Assembly: GCA_018136815.1 (NCBI GenBank)
Contig: CM030932.1
Location: 9,129,628 to 9,193,627 of the forward strand
Direction of reading: 5' to 3'
Origin: Isochrysis galbana
Lineage: Eukaryota > Haptophyta > Isochrysidales > Isochrysidaceae
DNA: 64,000 bases
Shown here: in pieces, positions 1-10,587 of the stretch
Layout of the letters: the number at the start of each line of letters is the position of its first letter
How positions within the stretch are numbered: the first letter of the stretch is position 1
Notes under the pieces: model-generated
The model's database searches: none
What the model was told of the DNA's origin: nothing
The model's input: only the letters and a program-made list of their open reading frames with translations
Translations under genes and position numbers: made by a program

Positions 1-756
1 GGTGGGCCCAGATCAAGCTTTGGGGGGGGCTCTAGAAAAAATACCATTAGGGGAGGGGGAAGGACATGCCAGTAGAGGAATTGGAATTGGAATTGGCCGC
101 CCACGGAGTACTAAGGCTATAGCATTGTGTCTCGGCAACTCCCCTAGCCTCAGCCGCCGGCAGGTGGCCCGCGGCCCGCGGTTGCGGTTCAAGCTATCAA
201 GTACCAAGAGAAAAACTAAAAAAAAGAGTGGAAGCGCCGATTTCGGCGCTGCGGCAGTAAGGAGTCAAGAGCCATCTTTCACTCAGACCCCCAGCCACAC
301 AGCCAGCCAGAACGCTCTTTTCTCCGGTCCACACGTGCCCTGCGCTATTCCATATTCCATACTCTAGAGCTATTGTTGTTCATTCTCCCTAAAAAATAGC
401 CGGCGTTTACAAGATATTGTAGAGCTACTTCCCCGAAGAAATTCGCGGGCGTCGCCCAACCAGCGCGCCGCCCCCAAAAGAAGCCCCGCGCGGCCAATTT
501 GGCGCGGCGCGGCTTCCCTCTCTCCCTCATTCTCCTTTCTTTTTCTCTCTACTTCCTTATCCCTGTCTGAGACTCTCTCCCCATCCGTCCCCCCCCCCCC
601 CCCCCCCGCTCTCTTCTCTCTCCTCTCCTCTTTCTTCTCTCTCTTCCTGTGGCCGCCCGCGCTCCGACGCTCCCTCCCCCCGTCTTCCCCGCCGCCCCCC
701 CCCCCCCTTCTCTCCCCTCCTCGCCCGCCCTCAACACCCAGCCCCATAGCCGCGCG
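1..756. other. Upstream region of the TRPM-like gene, no gene seen
   Basis: No coding sequence is supportable. The stretch holds a small hairpin (GCGCCGATTTCGGCGC near 232-250), a long C run near 590-607 and a C/T-rich tract from about 520 to 725 directly before the channel start codon. This resembles a pyrimidine-rich leader or promoter. The open frames across it are low-complexity Arg/Gly/Pro translations and are probably not real. Confidence 0.5.
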
Positions 757-3700
757 ATGGAGACGGACGAGTCGTTGGGCGCCGTGTACCGGCCACTCGT
801 CGCGCACAAGGCGTACAAGATCTCCGACCTCACGTCCTCTGCGTTCCAGGAGCTCGACAAGGAGGCTGCCGACCTCCAGCGCCAGAGAGCGGCGGCCATG
901 CTCATCCAGCAGACCTTCCTGCACAAGGAAGCGGTGTTCCGCCTCTTTGGCCCGGCCATCCTGACGCGACGACGCGGCGCACCCTCTAACTTCGGTACCA
1001 TACACTTTCCTGAGGTCAACACCAGGGCCAAGTTTGTCGTCATCTCCAACCATACGTCCGAGGCAAAGCTCTCCAAGTTTGTCGACAAGTTCTGGAGGAT
1101 AGAGAAGCCCGAAGTCATCATCTCCGTGACCGGCTCGGCGCAGGACATTCAGCTTAATCCAATCCTGCAAAATGCCTTCGACAAGGGGCTCACCTCCGCT
1201 GCCGCATCCGCTGGCACGTGGATCATCACTGGTGGCACTGACACGGGTATGCTAGCTTTGCGAAGCCATGGCCATTGCAGCTGTGCTCAGCCATGGCCGG
1301 TGCAGCCGTGCTCAGCCATGGCCGGTGCGGCCGTGCTCAGCCGTGACCGGTGCAGCCGTGCTCAGCCGTGGCCGGTGCAGCCGTGCCCCGCCATGGCCGG
1401 TGCAGCCGTGCTCAGTCATGGCCGGTGCAGCCGTGCTCAGCCATGGCCGGTGCAGCCGTGCTCAGCCATGGCCAGTGCAGCCAGGCGCAGCCATGGCTAA
1501 CACCGCCATGTTGGGAACCTCCTCAGGTTGCACGCAGTGTTGCCCACTGCCGACTCCACACCCTCTCGCTGTAGGTGTGATGAAGCTGGTTGCATCCTCG
1601 TTGCGCCAGTCCGGGGTGCAAGTGCCTCTTATCGGCGTGACGCCTTATGGTGCCGTGGCCAATCGTCATCTGTTGGATGACGCGCAAGACACGCACATCA
1701 CGCTCCCTCACATCGCGCCGACGCCTGACGAGGCGTCTCTCAATTCGCACCATACGCACTTCATTCTCGTGGAGAGCAAGAACGAGATGAAAGCGGCGTG
1801 GGGTAATGAGATAAATACCCGGGTCGCGTTGGAAGGCTTCTATCTCAAGCGGCGCAACGTGCCGATGGTCCTCCTCGTCGTGCAGGGCGGGCCGGGCACG
1901 CTCTCGACCGTCCACGCTACTGCAGAGAAGAATTCTCCGATTGTGGTGGTGGCAGGCTCAGGTGGCGCAGCGTCGGCGATCAAGCACTTCATCGATAAGC
2001 GGAGGGAGCTTGAAGAGCGCCATGCTGACGAGGACCAGTGGCCGGACCCGATGTGGCCAACTTCCGATGGAAAGTTTGAGCCCTTGAGCCAAAAGTTCAA
2101 TGACCAGAAGCTGGTTAACGGAATCAGCGAGTCTTTGCAGAAGATTTACACTCTAAACAAGCAATCAGGGAACAAGCTGATCACCATGTACGAAGTCAAT
2201 GCTGATGGCGTGCTCTCCTCGAGCGAGGACCTCTCCAATGTGCTGCTACAGGCCATCGTGCGGCTGTGGGTCACGGGCGGCAGTAGCCGCGAGACTGAGC
2301 TTGATGACAGCCTTCCCCCAACAGATGAGGGATCGAGTCCGAGTCCGCGTCATGGATCTGCCGATGGTAGCACTTCAAGAGTGTGTTCGTCACACGGTGA
2401 ACGAACCCACTCCCGACGGCGCAACCGTGCTATTCAACTTGCTGTCAAGTGGGATCGTCGCGAGGTGGTTGCCTCCCTCTTCAGCGAGGTAGAAGGCAAT
2501 CGGAAGGGCTCCGACTTCACACCATCACATCAAGATGCCTTGCAATATGCGTTGGAACTGCGACGCGCATCCATCATCGAGCTCCTGCTCTCTTACCCCG
2601 GCTTCACCCTGGAAAGAGTCAACCTGTGCCGGCTCTTTTTGCATGATGACGCCTACCGATTCCTTGCGGGCGATGAATCGCTCCAAAACAGGTTGATGAC
2701 GAGCATGCACCTGATCCGGACGAGCTCTCGCTCGGATCGGTTCGCTGTTTTCCAGGAAACCGTCGGCAAGTGGTTGGAAGAGAAAGTCTCTGCTGACCTT
2801 GCGCATGCGGTTCTCCACGCACAGAAGCCTGAATTCAATCATCTCGTCATGTGGGCGCACTTCTTCGGCGAGTTCGAGCTTGCAGACCTCTTTTGGAAGG
2901 AGTGCGATGACCCCGCCCGGGTGGCCCTCCTGGGCGCGCGGCAGTGCCAGCTTATGGGGCAAAAACTTCTCACGGCAAGGGCCCAGGTGAGCTATCCAGC
3001 ATGGTCATGTCGCCTACCACGGCCTGTCGCCCACGTCACACAACTAATGCCCCGGCTCGGTCCGCACTCATCAACGCAAGGTCATCTCGTTTGCCCACAC
3101 GTTGGGCAACCGCTCATGTGATGCATTGAGCCCAAACACCTCCCAGCGCGCCTGGCCCGGTGGCCTGATCGGCAAACTTTCATCTCGTAGAAGGCAATGC
3201 ATGCGCACTAGTGAGATCACGCATGTTCAGGATACGTGACACTTTTTGAGCAGCTCGAAGATCCAGCTTCCACGCCAATCCCTTCTTGTGTCATTGGCCC
3301 TCACACTCCTCGCGCCCGCTCTCGTAACCGCCCCTCTCAGGTGGAGCAGCGGGCCGCCGAGCTGGAGAGCCGCGCCACCGACGTCATTGACGCCGCCGAC
3401 TCTCAAGAAGAGGCTTTCCGCGTGCTCGAGCACAAGGTTGGCCGGTATTCACTTCTCGATCTTGCGCTCAAATTCCAAATGAAGCGGTTTCTCGCGCATT
3501 CCCACTGTCAGGCACTGCTTGATCGTTGGTGGCGAGGTTCTCATGAGCTATCCGCAGTGGAGCTTCCGGAGAATGTATCATTGTCCTCGCTCCTCGGCCA
3601 GGCTCTCATCCCCGTGGCCAACCCCCACTACCGCAAGCGCGCGTTTCAGATGATCAAGCGTAGAAAGGTCAGCGAATCCTCAAAAGACGAAACCTTGCGT

Positions 3701-5888
3701 GTACTCACGCGATTTGCGAATGTGGCCCATGATGCAGCCTATCAGTCAATCCAAGAGATGCAATACACCGCCTTGGCCGAGGCGAGGGAGGGAGGAGCCA
3801 CTGATATCACTCCCGAGGAGGGTGACCGTATCAAAGCCGGTATCTTCTCAAAGAAGCAGCAAGCGCAAATGAAGACCCTCAAGACGCAAGCACGACCGCG
3901 GGGCGTGGGTATGGATTCACATGGGCCGGTGGACCCGGCCGTCGCAACGGAGAACTTGCGCGGCTTCTACCAGATCCCATCAGTGGTGTTCGTGTTGCGT
4001 TTCTTCATGCACTCCCTCTTCCTATTCCTCTACACGTATATTCTCTCCATCACGGACACGACCCGACTGCCAGATGCGTATCCTGAAGTCAGTCTTATAG
4101 AAGTGATTTTCATGTGGTGGTCACTATCAATTGTCTTTGACGACGTAGCAAACGCTGTTGACGACGACCAGCAATCCACTCCGGATGGGCTCATGATCTT
4201 GCGCGATCTTGGCATGATAGCCTGCGCCGCCGCACGTTGTGAGACGGCCAGGGTCCATGCACCTGCCGCCTATTCCGCTTACCACACGCTCCTCTCATTC
4301 AACATCATTTTCCTCGCGTTCGCGTTGATCGAGTTTCGCTCATACCACCGCTCGATCGGCGTCTTGTACATCATGATCAAGCGCATGATGACAGATCTCG
4401 TCATCTTCATGGAAGTTTTCTTGTACATTGTGCTTGGTTTCTGTCTCGCCTTTTATGGACTGTACATCGCTGTCCATGTACGTCGCTCGTGCATTCGAGC
4501 AAAGTTCTATGCCACGTGGAACATCTGCTTCAGCACATAGCATGAGCTTGTTGCCCAGTTGCCTCCGCTCACAGCTACCCATTTCCTCTTCTCATCTAGA
4601 CCCGATGGGCTATTTTAGCCAGGCAGCTAGCCAGTCATGCCCCATCCCTAAGTGCAAGCGTGAGAGGATTCAAGCGCGCCCCGGACCCTGAGCAATCGTG
4701 TCAATGCTAAGCACAAGCCTTCCATCGCTGCAGGAGGAAGATGTCACCACGGACGGTGTCGTGGCTTCCACACCCGCTACCCACGGAACGGCTGCGGAAA
4801 GTTACTATGGAGACAGTCCCGGTGCTCTAGCCCAAGACCTCCATCGCCAACTAGAAGCAATCGGAGGTCGAGGTCTTAGGCTATCACCTCAAGCATTGGA
4901 CACTACGTCAGCTGTAGCTCCTTCCGGCCAAGTGCTCGGTGAAGGCTTGGCCAAGGTCTCCGCATTCACAGGCCCAATATTCAATCCGACGTCCGCTTTT
5001 ATGAAGCCCTTTTGGGCAGTATATGGTGCATTCGAGGTAGAGGAGCTCGCCACCGCTCCATTTGGTGTTGCCGGACTCATGTGGGTCTACGTACTTATTT
5101 CCTCGGTGATCCTCGTCAACCTTCTCGTAGCTATGTTCTCTGACACATATACTCGCGTCCTCGAGCAGTCGGAGGAGGAGTTCCGCTATCAGCGTTATCA
5201 GCGCATGTACATTGCGCAAAACGTTTGGGAGCCGATACCGCCGCCTTTGAACCTCCCCTTCAACGTGCTCAAAGTGTTGCGCTTCTTTCTGCGCCCAATG
5301 CGCAAATGTTGCGAGCCAAGCGGCCCACGGACCCGCGCGCTGTCTCCGCGTGGTGATGGCAAGGGGACTGCCCCACCAGAGGCCAAACGGCTGCAGCAAC
5401 GCTACCTCGAGAAAAGCGAGCGAGACCAATCGAGCACAGTTGATGCAAAAACATCGTCGGTGAAAACCTCGGTGCAAGAGCTTACGGCACAGCAAAATCA
5501 GCAATATATCTTGCTAACGGAGCAAATCAAGAGCGTTGCGCATGAGCTCAAGGCACAGAGAGAGCTCATTCACTCACTGCTCGAAGGCAAGAATTCATTG
5601 GTGGCATCAACTGATGGGACTACATTAGCTTCTACGTCAGCTCTCCAGCCTCTAGAGACATGGGACGCTGTAAGACCACCTCCGCAGCCCGTTGAGATGC
5701 CTGAGCGCGATAACGCGATGGTGGAGGTGCAGAATCGCTCCCAGCTATCCGAAGAGAGTCCCCGTGGGAGTCGCAGGCGACGCAGCTTCTTGCCCTCCTT
5801 CCCTTCGCCCACATTTCACACACCGTCTATTTCAGGCTTCCTCAGCACACCACGCAGCAAGACGTCACCAATACCTCATGCGACATAG
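757..5888 (+). CDS. TRPM-like cation channel with N-terminal LSDAT/SLOG domain
   Basis: Proposed exons are 757-1246, 1575-2986, 3341-4471 and 4734-5888, about 1395 residues. Exon 1 to 2 joins in frame as GGTDTG|VMK, the conserved glycine-rich loop of the TRPM LSDAT (SLOG) domain, which covers roughly residues 45-330. A long helical region follows. Membrane segments lie at about 848-1010, and the last exon carries a pore-region stretch and an S6-like helix (LISSVILVNLLVAMFSDTY, about 1130-1150). The tail ends in a probable coiled coil (VQELTAQQNQQYILL). TRPM family proteins are Ca2+/cation channels of plasma or internal membranes. The exon 3/4 junction is provisional: phase fits 4471/4734, but that donor (GTCCAT) is weak and a better one (GTACGT) at 4479 is out of phase. 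The start ATG at 757 is the first in frame after a CT-rich leader. Subfamily and ion selectivity cannot be read from the sequence. Confidence 0.85.
1265..1499. repeat. 25-bp minisatellite inside TRPM intron 1
   Basis: About nine imperfect copies of a 25-bp unit containing GCCATGGCCGGTGCAGCC fill most of intron 1 (1247-1574). The array has no stop in two frames, so it can look like coding sequence, but it interrupts the conserved LSDAT fold, and removing it restores the family motif exactly. Confidence 0.85.
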
Positions 5889-6057
5889 TTGCACGCAAGC
5901 TATTGCCATGTTGCCAGTAGATTTTCGTCTCATGTTGTGCCCAATGTTTTGAAGCATTCCAAATCACGACCCGAGGCGAGTCTAGTGTCTTATTTTTGTT
6001 TTAAATGTAGCCCGCGTCACTCACTCTTGATGATTTCGCTCTTTTCCACCTCCCTAT

Positions 6058-6165
6058 TCAACCTACTTTTATAAGTGGGGGTCAATGGGGGCCTCGCGCC
6101 CCCCTCTCTCCATCACGGACACCCCCCGGGGTGGGCCCGTACAATCAACCCCAGCCCTTGCCCTC
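6058..6165 (+). repeat. Inverted repeat arm (partner at 10588-10697)
   Basis: This stretch, including CGGACACCCCCCGGGG and TGGGCCCGTACAATCAACC, recurs as a near-exact reverse complement at 10588-10697. The two arms bracket 4.4 kb holding transposon debris and one small gene. It could be two copies of one dispersed repeat in opposite orientation, or the ends of a larger decayed element. Confidence 0.75.
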
Positions 6166-6204
6166 TGGCAAGAGGGTGCAACCTCAGGTTTGGTTGTTTT
6201 TTTT

Positions 6205-6390
6205 GGCAAATGCCCCCCATGTGGACGGTATAAGTTCTACTTAAAGGACTCCCTTATTAAGGTACAAACTTGCAGGTTTCAGATGTATACTGGCATTCGT
6301 GCCAATTATTGTATTACATTTTTGGAAGTGGCACTGGTGCAGATTTGACCGCAGAAAAGGGGACATCGTATCCAGTCTCGCCGAACGAAC
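6205..6390 (+). repeat. Direct repeat copy 1 (partner at 7612-7715)
   Basis: Shares ATGTGGACGGTATAAGTTCT, CTTATTAAG, TACAAACTTGC and GACCGCAGAAAAGGGGACAT with 7612-7715. In this copy about 65 bp (roughly 6272-6337) separate the two halves that are adjacent in the other copy. The pair flanks the decayed tandem-repeat ORF, so they may be termini of one element. Confidence 0.7.
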
Positions 6391-6415
6391 ACCGAACGAG
6401 TCCGCACGTTTCTTT

Positions 6416-6875
6416 TTTGTACCCCAAGTTGTTCCGTCATACCGTCATATGACACTTGCCATGGAACTGAGTATGATATCATACATCTAATATCATATGA
6501 TACTCACTCCAAACATCTACACTTATAAACCCGCCATTATGATAAAAATCTGCTTACACAGCAGCAACCCTGGAGCGTCTCCACATGGCGCCGCCCCCAC
6601 TCCACGGCGGTGTGACACTCGTCATCGCCGTCGTCGCCGCCGCCATCGTTGCTGCACATCAGGTTGGCGGCCATTGGGGGGGGGGGGGGGGGGCTCGGAG
6701 CTGGAGCTGGGAGCGCCGGTATTTCCGCTTGCGCCCCCTGAACTTGTACTAGTAAAACAAGTTGAAGTGTAGGCTCTAGTCTTGTCATATGACACTCAGT
6801 ATCAGGTCTAGAGCAACTAATACTGAGATATCATATATGATATCATATATGACAGAACAACCTGGTTTGTACCGG
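6416..6875. mobile_element. Non-autonomous hAT-like DNA transposon (MITE) with 8-bp target duplication
   Basis: The element spans 6424-6867 (444 bp). Its termini are inverted repeats of consensus CCARGTTGTTCYGTCATA, read as CCAAGTTGTTCCGTCATA at the left and as the reverse complement of CCAGGTTGTTCTGTCATA at the right. It is flanked by an identical 8-bp direct repeat TTTGTACC at 6416-6423 and 6868-6875. The interior has no convincing ORF; it contains several ATATCATATGAT-type palindromes and a poly-G run near 6677. An 8-bp duplication is typical of hAT elements, but other superfamilies also make 8-bp duplications, so the assignment is an inference. About 105 bp of its left end recurs inverted at 63366-63475. 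Confidence 0.88.
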
Positions 6876-6933
6876 TATGTAGTAAACATTTCATATGTCA
6901 CCGGTAACGTATCAGATGAAGATGCCTAAAGAC

Positions 6934-7533
6934 TTCTTGTTTGAACTTTATAAATAATGCAATGATGCCATTGGCGCCAAAGAGTGGACACTGGCAGTTA
7001 GAATTGCGAGTAATTTAAGCTCATTGTCGGCTGATATGTACACAATTGCGAACACGCCAGCCGATAAACTCCACGTAGTTCTGCAACTGAATTCGGCAAA
7101 AGAAATGCTAGAATTTGCCACTAAACAACTGCAAAAACAGGTCAGCCTTCTTGCGGTCAAACGCAAGGTTGCCCTTGGCGAATTTGCGACTGAACTACTG
7201 CGACAAGACTCCTTGCTTAAACTTTATGGAAAGGCCATTGCCGCCAAAGAGTGGGCATTGGCAATTAGAATTGCGAGTAATTTAAGCTCATTGTCGGCTG
7301 ATCTGTACACAATTGCGAACACACCAGACGATAAACTCCACGTAGTTCTGCAACTGAGTTCGGCAAAAGAAATGCTAGAATTCGCCACTGAACAACTGCG
7401 AAAACAAGTCACAAGCGTACAGAGCCTTCTTGCGCTTATCAGGCTTATGCAGTGCAAACGCAAGGTTGCACTTGGCGGTCGAGCGCGTGTGTGCCTGCCG
7501 TGTGGGAGGCCGGTGACCAGCGAGACCTGCTGA
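6934..7533 (+). pseudogene. Decayed ORF with a 267-bp tandem duplication, unknown family
   Basis: Two units of about 89 codons follow each other, both carrying the pattern AKEW-LA-RIASNLSSLSAD-YTIANTP-DKLHVVLQL-SAKEMLEFAT. Matching bases GAATTGCGAGTAATTTAAGC lie at 7001 and 7268, giving the 267-bp period. The first unit begins with an in-frame stop (FELYK then TAA near 6953), and no start is visible upstream, so the reading frame is probably broken. The helical, amphipathic sequence could form repeated helical pairs; I do not recognise the family. The direct repeats at 6205-6390 and 7612-7715 bracket it, which suggests it is cargo or a remnant of a mobile element. Confidence 0.6.
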
Positions 7534-7611
7534 ATGAGATGAAGTATTAAGATGAACACTCCCCGTGCAAATTGTTTGAGTTCTCTTTTTATTTAGCCGG
7601 TGGCGCGGCGT

Positions 7612-7715
7612 GCCCCCCCCCCATGTGGACGGTATAAGTTCTATCTGAAGGACCCCCTTATTAAGATACAAACTTGCGATTTGACCGCAGAAAAGGGGAC
7701 ATCGCAGCCAGTCCC
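7612..7715 (+). repeat. Direct repeat copy 2 (partner at 6205-6390)
   Basis: Ungapped copy of the direct repeat described at 6205-6390: the TATAAGTTCT half and the GACCGCAGAAAAGG half are adjacent here. It is followed by about 360 bp of GC-rich sequence (7716-8079) with no gene I can support. Confidence 0.7.
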
Positions 7716-8079
7716 GCCCTTTCACCGCGCGCGCCCTCGCTCCTCTTCAGCCAAACCAAAGCAGGTGGTTGCACCCCACCGCACCGTACGAAGGCGCGCA
7801 GACGTCCCATAGGCGGGAGGAGATGCGTCCACAGAGGCGGGCGGAGAGGCGCGCCGACGTCTCCTGACCGGGAGGGACAGTGGCTGGGCTGAGCGAGGGC
7901 AGCGCCGGGCGAGCGGAAGCAGCACCTAGAGCAATGCCCCCCCCCTCACGTGGCACTGTTCGTTTTGGCTGACGGGGAGATGGGTAGGAGGGAGGGGAAA
8001 GAAAGACCGCCCAAGCTCGCGAGAAGTCGCCACGCGGGCGGTCGTGGGGGTAGCAAGGGCCCAAAGTACCCCCGCTTCC

Positions 8080-8392
8080 ATGTCCGGGTGGGTAGCTCGC
8101 GTTCTCACCGACCACAACATCGTGGCTCCTCCCGGGTTCGCCTACTTGGGTCATTCTCTCCGCGCCGGCGGCTCTTCGGCCGCAGAAGCCATCAAGGTCC
8201 CCCGGGCTCCTAGGGGCGATTGGCTTGGCGCTTGGCGGCTGGGCACCCGGCACCTCCACGCGAGTGAAGCACTACATCGATCCGACCGTCGGCCCATGCG
8301 ACGCAGCATACGCCCTCCTCGGTTGGCTTCTAGACTCGCATTACTCAGCCTCGCGCGAACAAGGCTGACATCTTCTCTATTCTTCCTACTTC
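8080..8392 (+). pseudogene. Tyrosine-recombinase retroelement remnant (DIRS/Ngaro-like), frameshifted
   Basis: One frame reads LTDHNIVAPPGFAYLGHSLR followed by AGGSSAAEAIKVPRA, containing the HxxR box of tyrosine recombinases. A frame change near 8205-8230 is needed to continue into GGWAPGTSTRVKHYIDPTVG, which carries the conserved GGW block and the active-site tyrosine of DIRS-type recombinases; this frame stops at about 8392. Such enzymes integrate DIRS/Ngaro/Viper retroelements. The fragment lacks the upstream catalytic arginine region, reverse transcriptase and RNase H, so it is a dead 3' remnant. Confidence 0.75.
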
Positions 8393-8425
8393 GTAGTGGT
8401 AGTGGGTAGTGGTAGTGGGTGGGTG

Positions 8426-8645
8426 GTGGCATTTATACCACTTCCAGTCGCACATAGCCTAGCCACACTGCGAATGTGTCGTTTTGTAGTAACGAGCGTT
8501 CACAGAAGGCGGCGGCAAGGACGACTGATTTTGCTCTCCCTCCCTCCCATACCCATTCAGCTGAGCGTGTAGGCCTTTAAGGCATTAAGATTCCTTTAAG
8601 GCATTTATACCATTTCCAGTCGCACATAGCCTAGCCAGACTGCGA
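8426..8645 (+). repeat. 47-bp direct repeat pair
   Basis: GGCATTTATACCACTTCCAG plus the following CGCACATAGCCTAGCC at 8426-8472 recurs with two or three changes at 8599-8645. The second copy sits about 120 bp before the start codon of the next gene, and a short partial repeat (CCTTTAAGGCATT, twice near 8572-8605) precedes it. It may be promoter-proximal debris of the recombinase element just upstream. Confidence 0.7.
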
Positions 8646-8766
8646 ACCTCTGAATAGTGCCTTTTTCCGGTGGCGCCGTTTCACTCCTGGACGTGCGTGG
8701 CACATCCCGCGAGACGGAGGAAGGAGCTTGAGCCACCGTTCGCTGGCCGCAGAGCAGCGGGCTGTG

Positions 8767-9686
8767 ATGGCCGGCGTCAACGATGGGATCTGTAAGTCCA
8801 TCCGCTGCTCACGCCCTTGCATCGTTCTCCACACGCTGACCATCCCTCTGTGCCTTCTTTTCGGCCATACAGTCAAGACATGGTGCAAGAACGACTTCAG
8901 CACCATCTCGCTTCAGAGGCCTGATCCGGTGTACACGCATTCCCACACGAATCGATTGACGCACTCAGTGCCTGTGACACGAGGCGAAACCTCAGCTCTG
9001 GCACGGAGCTCGGCCTCATGGCAGCCGGCTCCAGCAAAGCCTGCCGTGCAGAGTGTGCCGATTGCGCCAGCGCGCATAACTACTGACAATATCTCGCACT
9101 GGACCGCGCCGTCCACGGTCACTTCTCCTGGCCCAGAACTCCACAAGTTCAACGTACTTTCGAGGTCGGAGCCATGGACACCGCATCCTTCTAACGTGCC
9201 AGGAACTCGTCGGGCTGTGTACGACCCCATTGCACACAAAACAACTGTCTTCACGTTCGATGGCAAAGATGGCATCTCAAGAGTGGAGGTGCGCTTGGGT
9301 CACGCCTATGTCGGTCTCGCATGCATCGCTGCTGTCAGTACATTCAGGACGCTTATTATGATACCCCGCCTCGTGGGATCACAGCTAAAGTGTGTCCTCC
9401 CACACAGGGCAAAGGCGATCATCTACTAAGAGCGGAACAGCAGCGCACTCTGAACGAATCGGCGGGCGCAAAGTGGAACGGACGACGAAAGGGCGTCGTT
9501 GAGTTTCGTGACCGCACACACTGCTTCGCGGTGAACAAGAACGAGCGCTATTTGCAGGGTATGCGGGAGGAGCCGAAGTCGTACGCGCGGGTCACAGGTG
9601 AGATGACCAATTGGTTTGACCGCGGATTTGAATCACGTGTCAAGCTGCCCTTCTACAACAAAACGCCCATGGAGCTGGGCAAGTAA
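8767..9686 (+). CDS. Small conserved-looking protein of unknown function, three exons
   Basis: Exons 8767-8791, 8873-9288 and 9408-9686 give 239 residues. Splice signals are good (GTAAGT donor, CATACAG and CACACAG acceptors) and all phases agree. The 25-nt first exon encodes only MAGVNDGI plus one base. The product is Pro/Ser/Thr-rich in the middle and ends with a charged region (EFRDRTHCFAVNKNERYLQG, then NWFDRGFESRVKLPFYNKTP). There is no signal peptide or membrane segment. The short aromatic/proline motifs remind me of small axonemal or microtubule-associated proteins, but I cannot name a family and that resemblance is weak. The spliced structure argues for a real host gene despite the repeat-rich surroundings. 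Confidence 0.7.
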
Positions 9687-9687
9687 G

Positions 9688-9738
9688 GCATGACATCATC
9701 ATGATCAATAGGCATGACATCATCATGATCAATAGGCA
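9688..9738 (+). repeat. 24-bp tandem repeat after the small gene
   Basis: GGCATGACATCATCATGATC plus AATA occurs twice in tandem immediately after the stop codon at 9686, followed by a third partial GGCATG. It lies in the 3' untranslated region and has no evident function. Confidence 0.85.
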
Positions 9739-9887
9739 TGCCTGGCGTGAGACTAGATCTCTGTCTATGACCGCTCAATCTCCCACAGACATTGCATGCT
9801 CTTCGCATTTTCATCCTCTTCTCGGCATGGAAGGAGCAGAGTGGGCTCTTCGCACACATTCAATCTCACTCGTCACTCGTAGGGCGG

Positions 9888-10025
9888 TCAAACAGGGGCT
9901 TTTTAACTACTAGTAAGGGTCGGGCTGCATTTTTTGACCGTGGCGCGATGCCCAATAAAAAACCTCCGGGGGGGCCACCTACCACTACGAAAATCTTCGC
10001 CAAGAAATGGTGCGATTCGCCCCCC
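9888..10025 (+). repeat. Dispersed repeat G, copy 1
   Basis: Begins with GCGGTCAAACAGGG and contains TTTTTTGACCGT about 45 bp later, so the first 58 bp form a short inverted repeat (GCGGTCAAA / TTTGACCG). The 138-bp stretch, including GGGGGGCCACC and AAATGGTGCGATT, is homologous to 32174-32318. No coding capacity. Confidence 0.7.
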
Positions 10026-10190
10026 CCCTCCCCAGCCCGCCCCTCCCCCGCCTGGCCCGTCGTAGTGCACGCGGGCCCACCCCTTAGGGGGCGGGTAGTG
10101 GGTGCGGGGGTGAGAGTGAGGGGCTTAGGCGATGGCGAGCATGCTCCCGGAGTGGTGTCAACTAAGTTTTTATACTTGGTCGCGATGAAC

Positions 10191-10529
10191 GCAAACGGGG
10201 CCCATTTCTCACTGCATTCCATCGGGGGGGGGGGTGCAAACCCCCCCCTCTCCCTCTCTCCACTCTCTCCCTTCGTCGTCCCTGCGGCGCGTCGCCATGC
10301 GGCGCGCACTGGCCTGCTCTCAGGGGCCCTTGGGGGGCTCCCAGGGGGCCAGCAAGGGCAGCTCAGGGGGCAGTGGAGGCTGGGGCTCAGCCCCTGGCCC
10401 CCCCTGCCTCTCCCACGCTCGCCTCGCTGGCCATGGGAGCCGCCCAAAGTCTCCTGTATGCCTGGCGACCAGGGACAGAGGGGGAGTCAGCTCGAGGGCA
10501 GGCCCAGCGCGGGCGTGGGAGTGCAGCTC
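10191..10529 (+). repeat. Dispersed repeat A, copy 1
   Basis: A 339-bp GC-rich block (GCAAACGGGG at its start, GGGCGTGGGAGTGC at its end) that is nearly identical in the same orientation at 56592-56928. It contains a G-run/C-run hairpin and open low-complexity frames, but no recognisable protein. The high identity suggests recent spread. Confidence 0.85.
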
Positions 10530-10587
10530 GGGGGCCGCGTCCCCGAAGGGTCTGGGCCAGATTGATGAGTGCCCTGCCCCTGCCAAA

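Noticed and set aside
1268-1574. Coding extension of TRPM exon 2 into the minisatellite
   Set aside because: Would break the LSDAT motif; the GT-AG intron 1247-1574 restores GGTDTGVMK.
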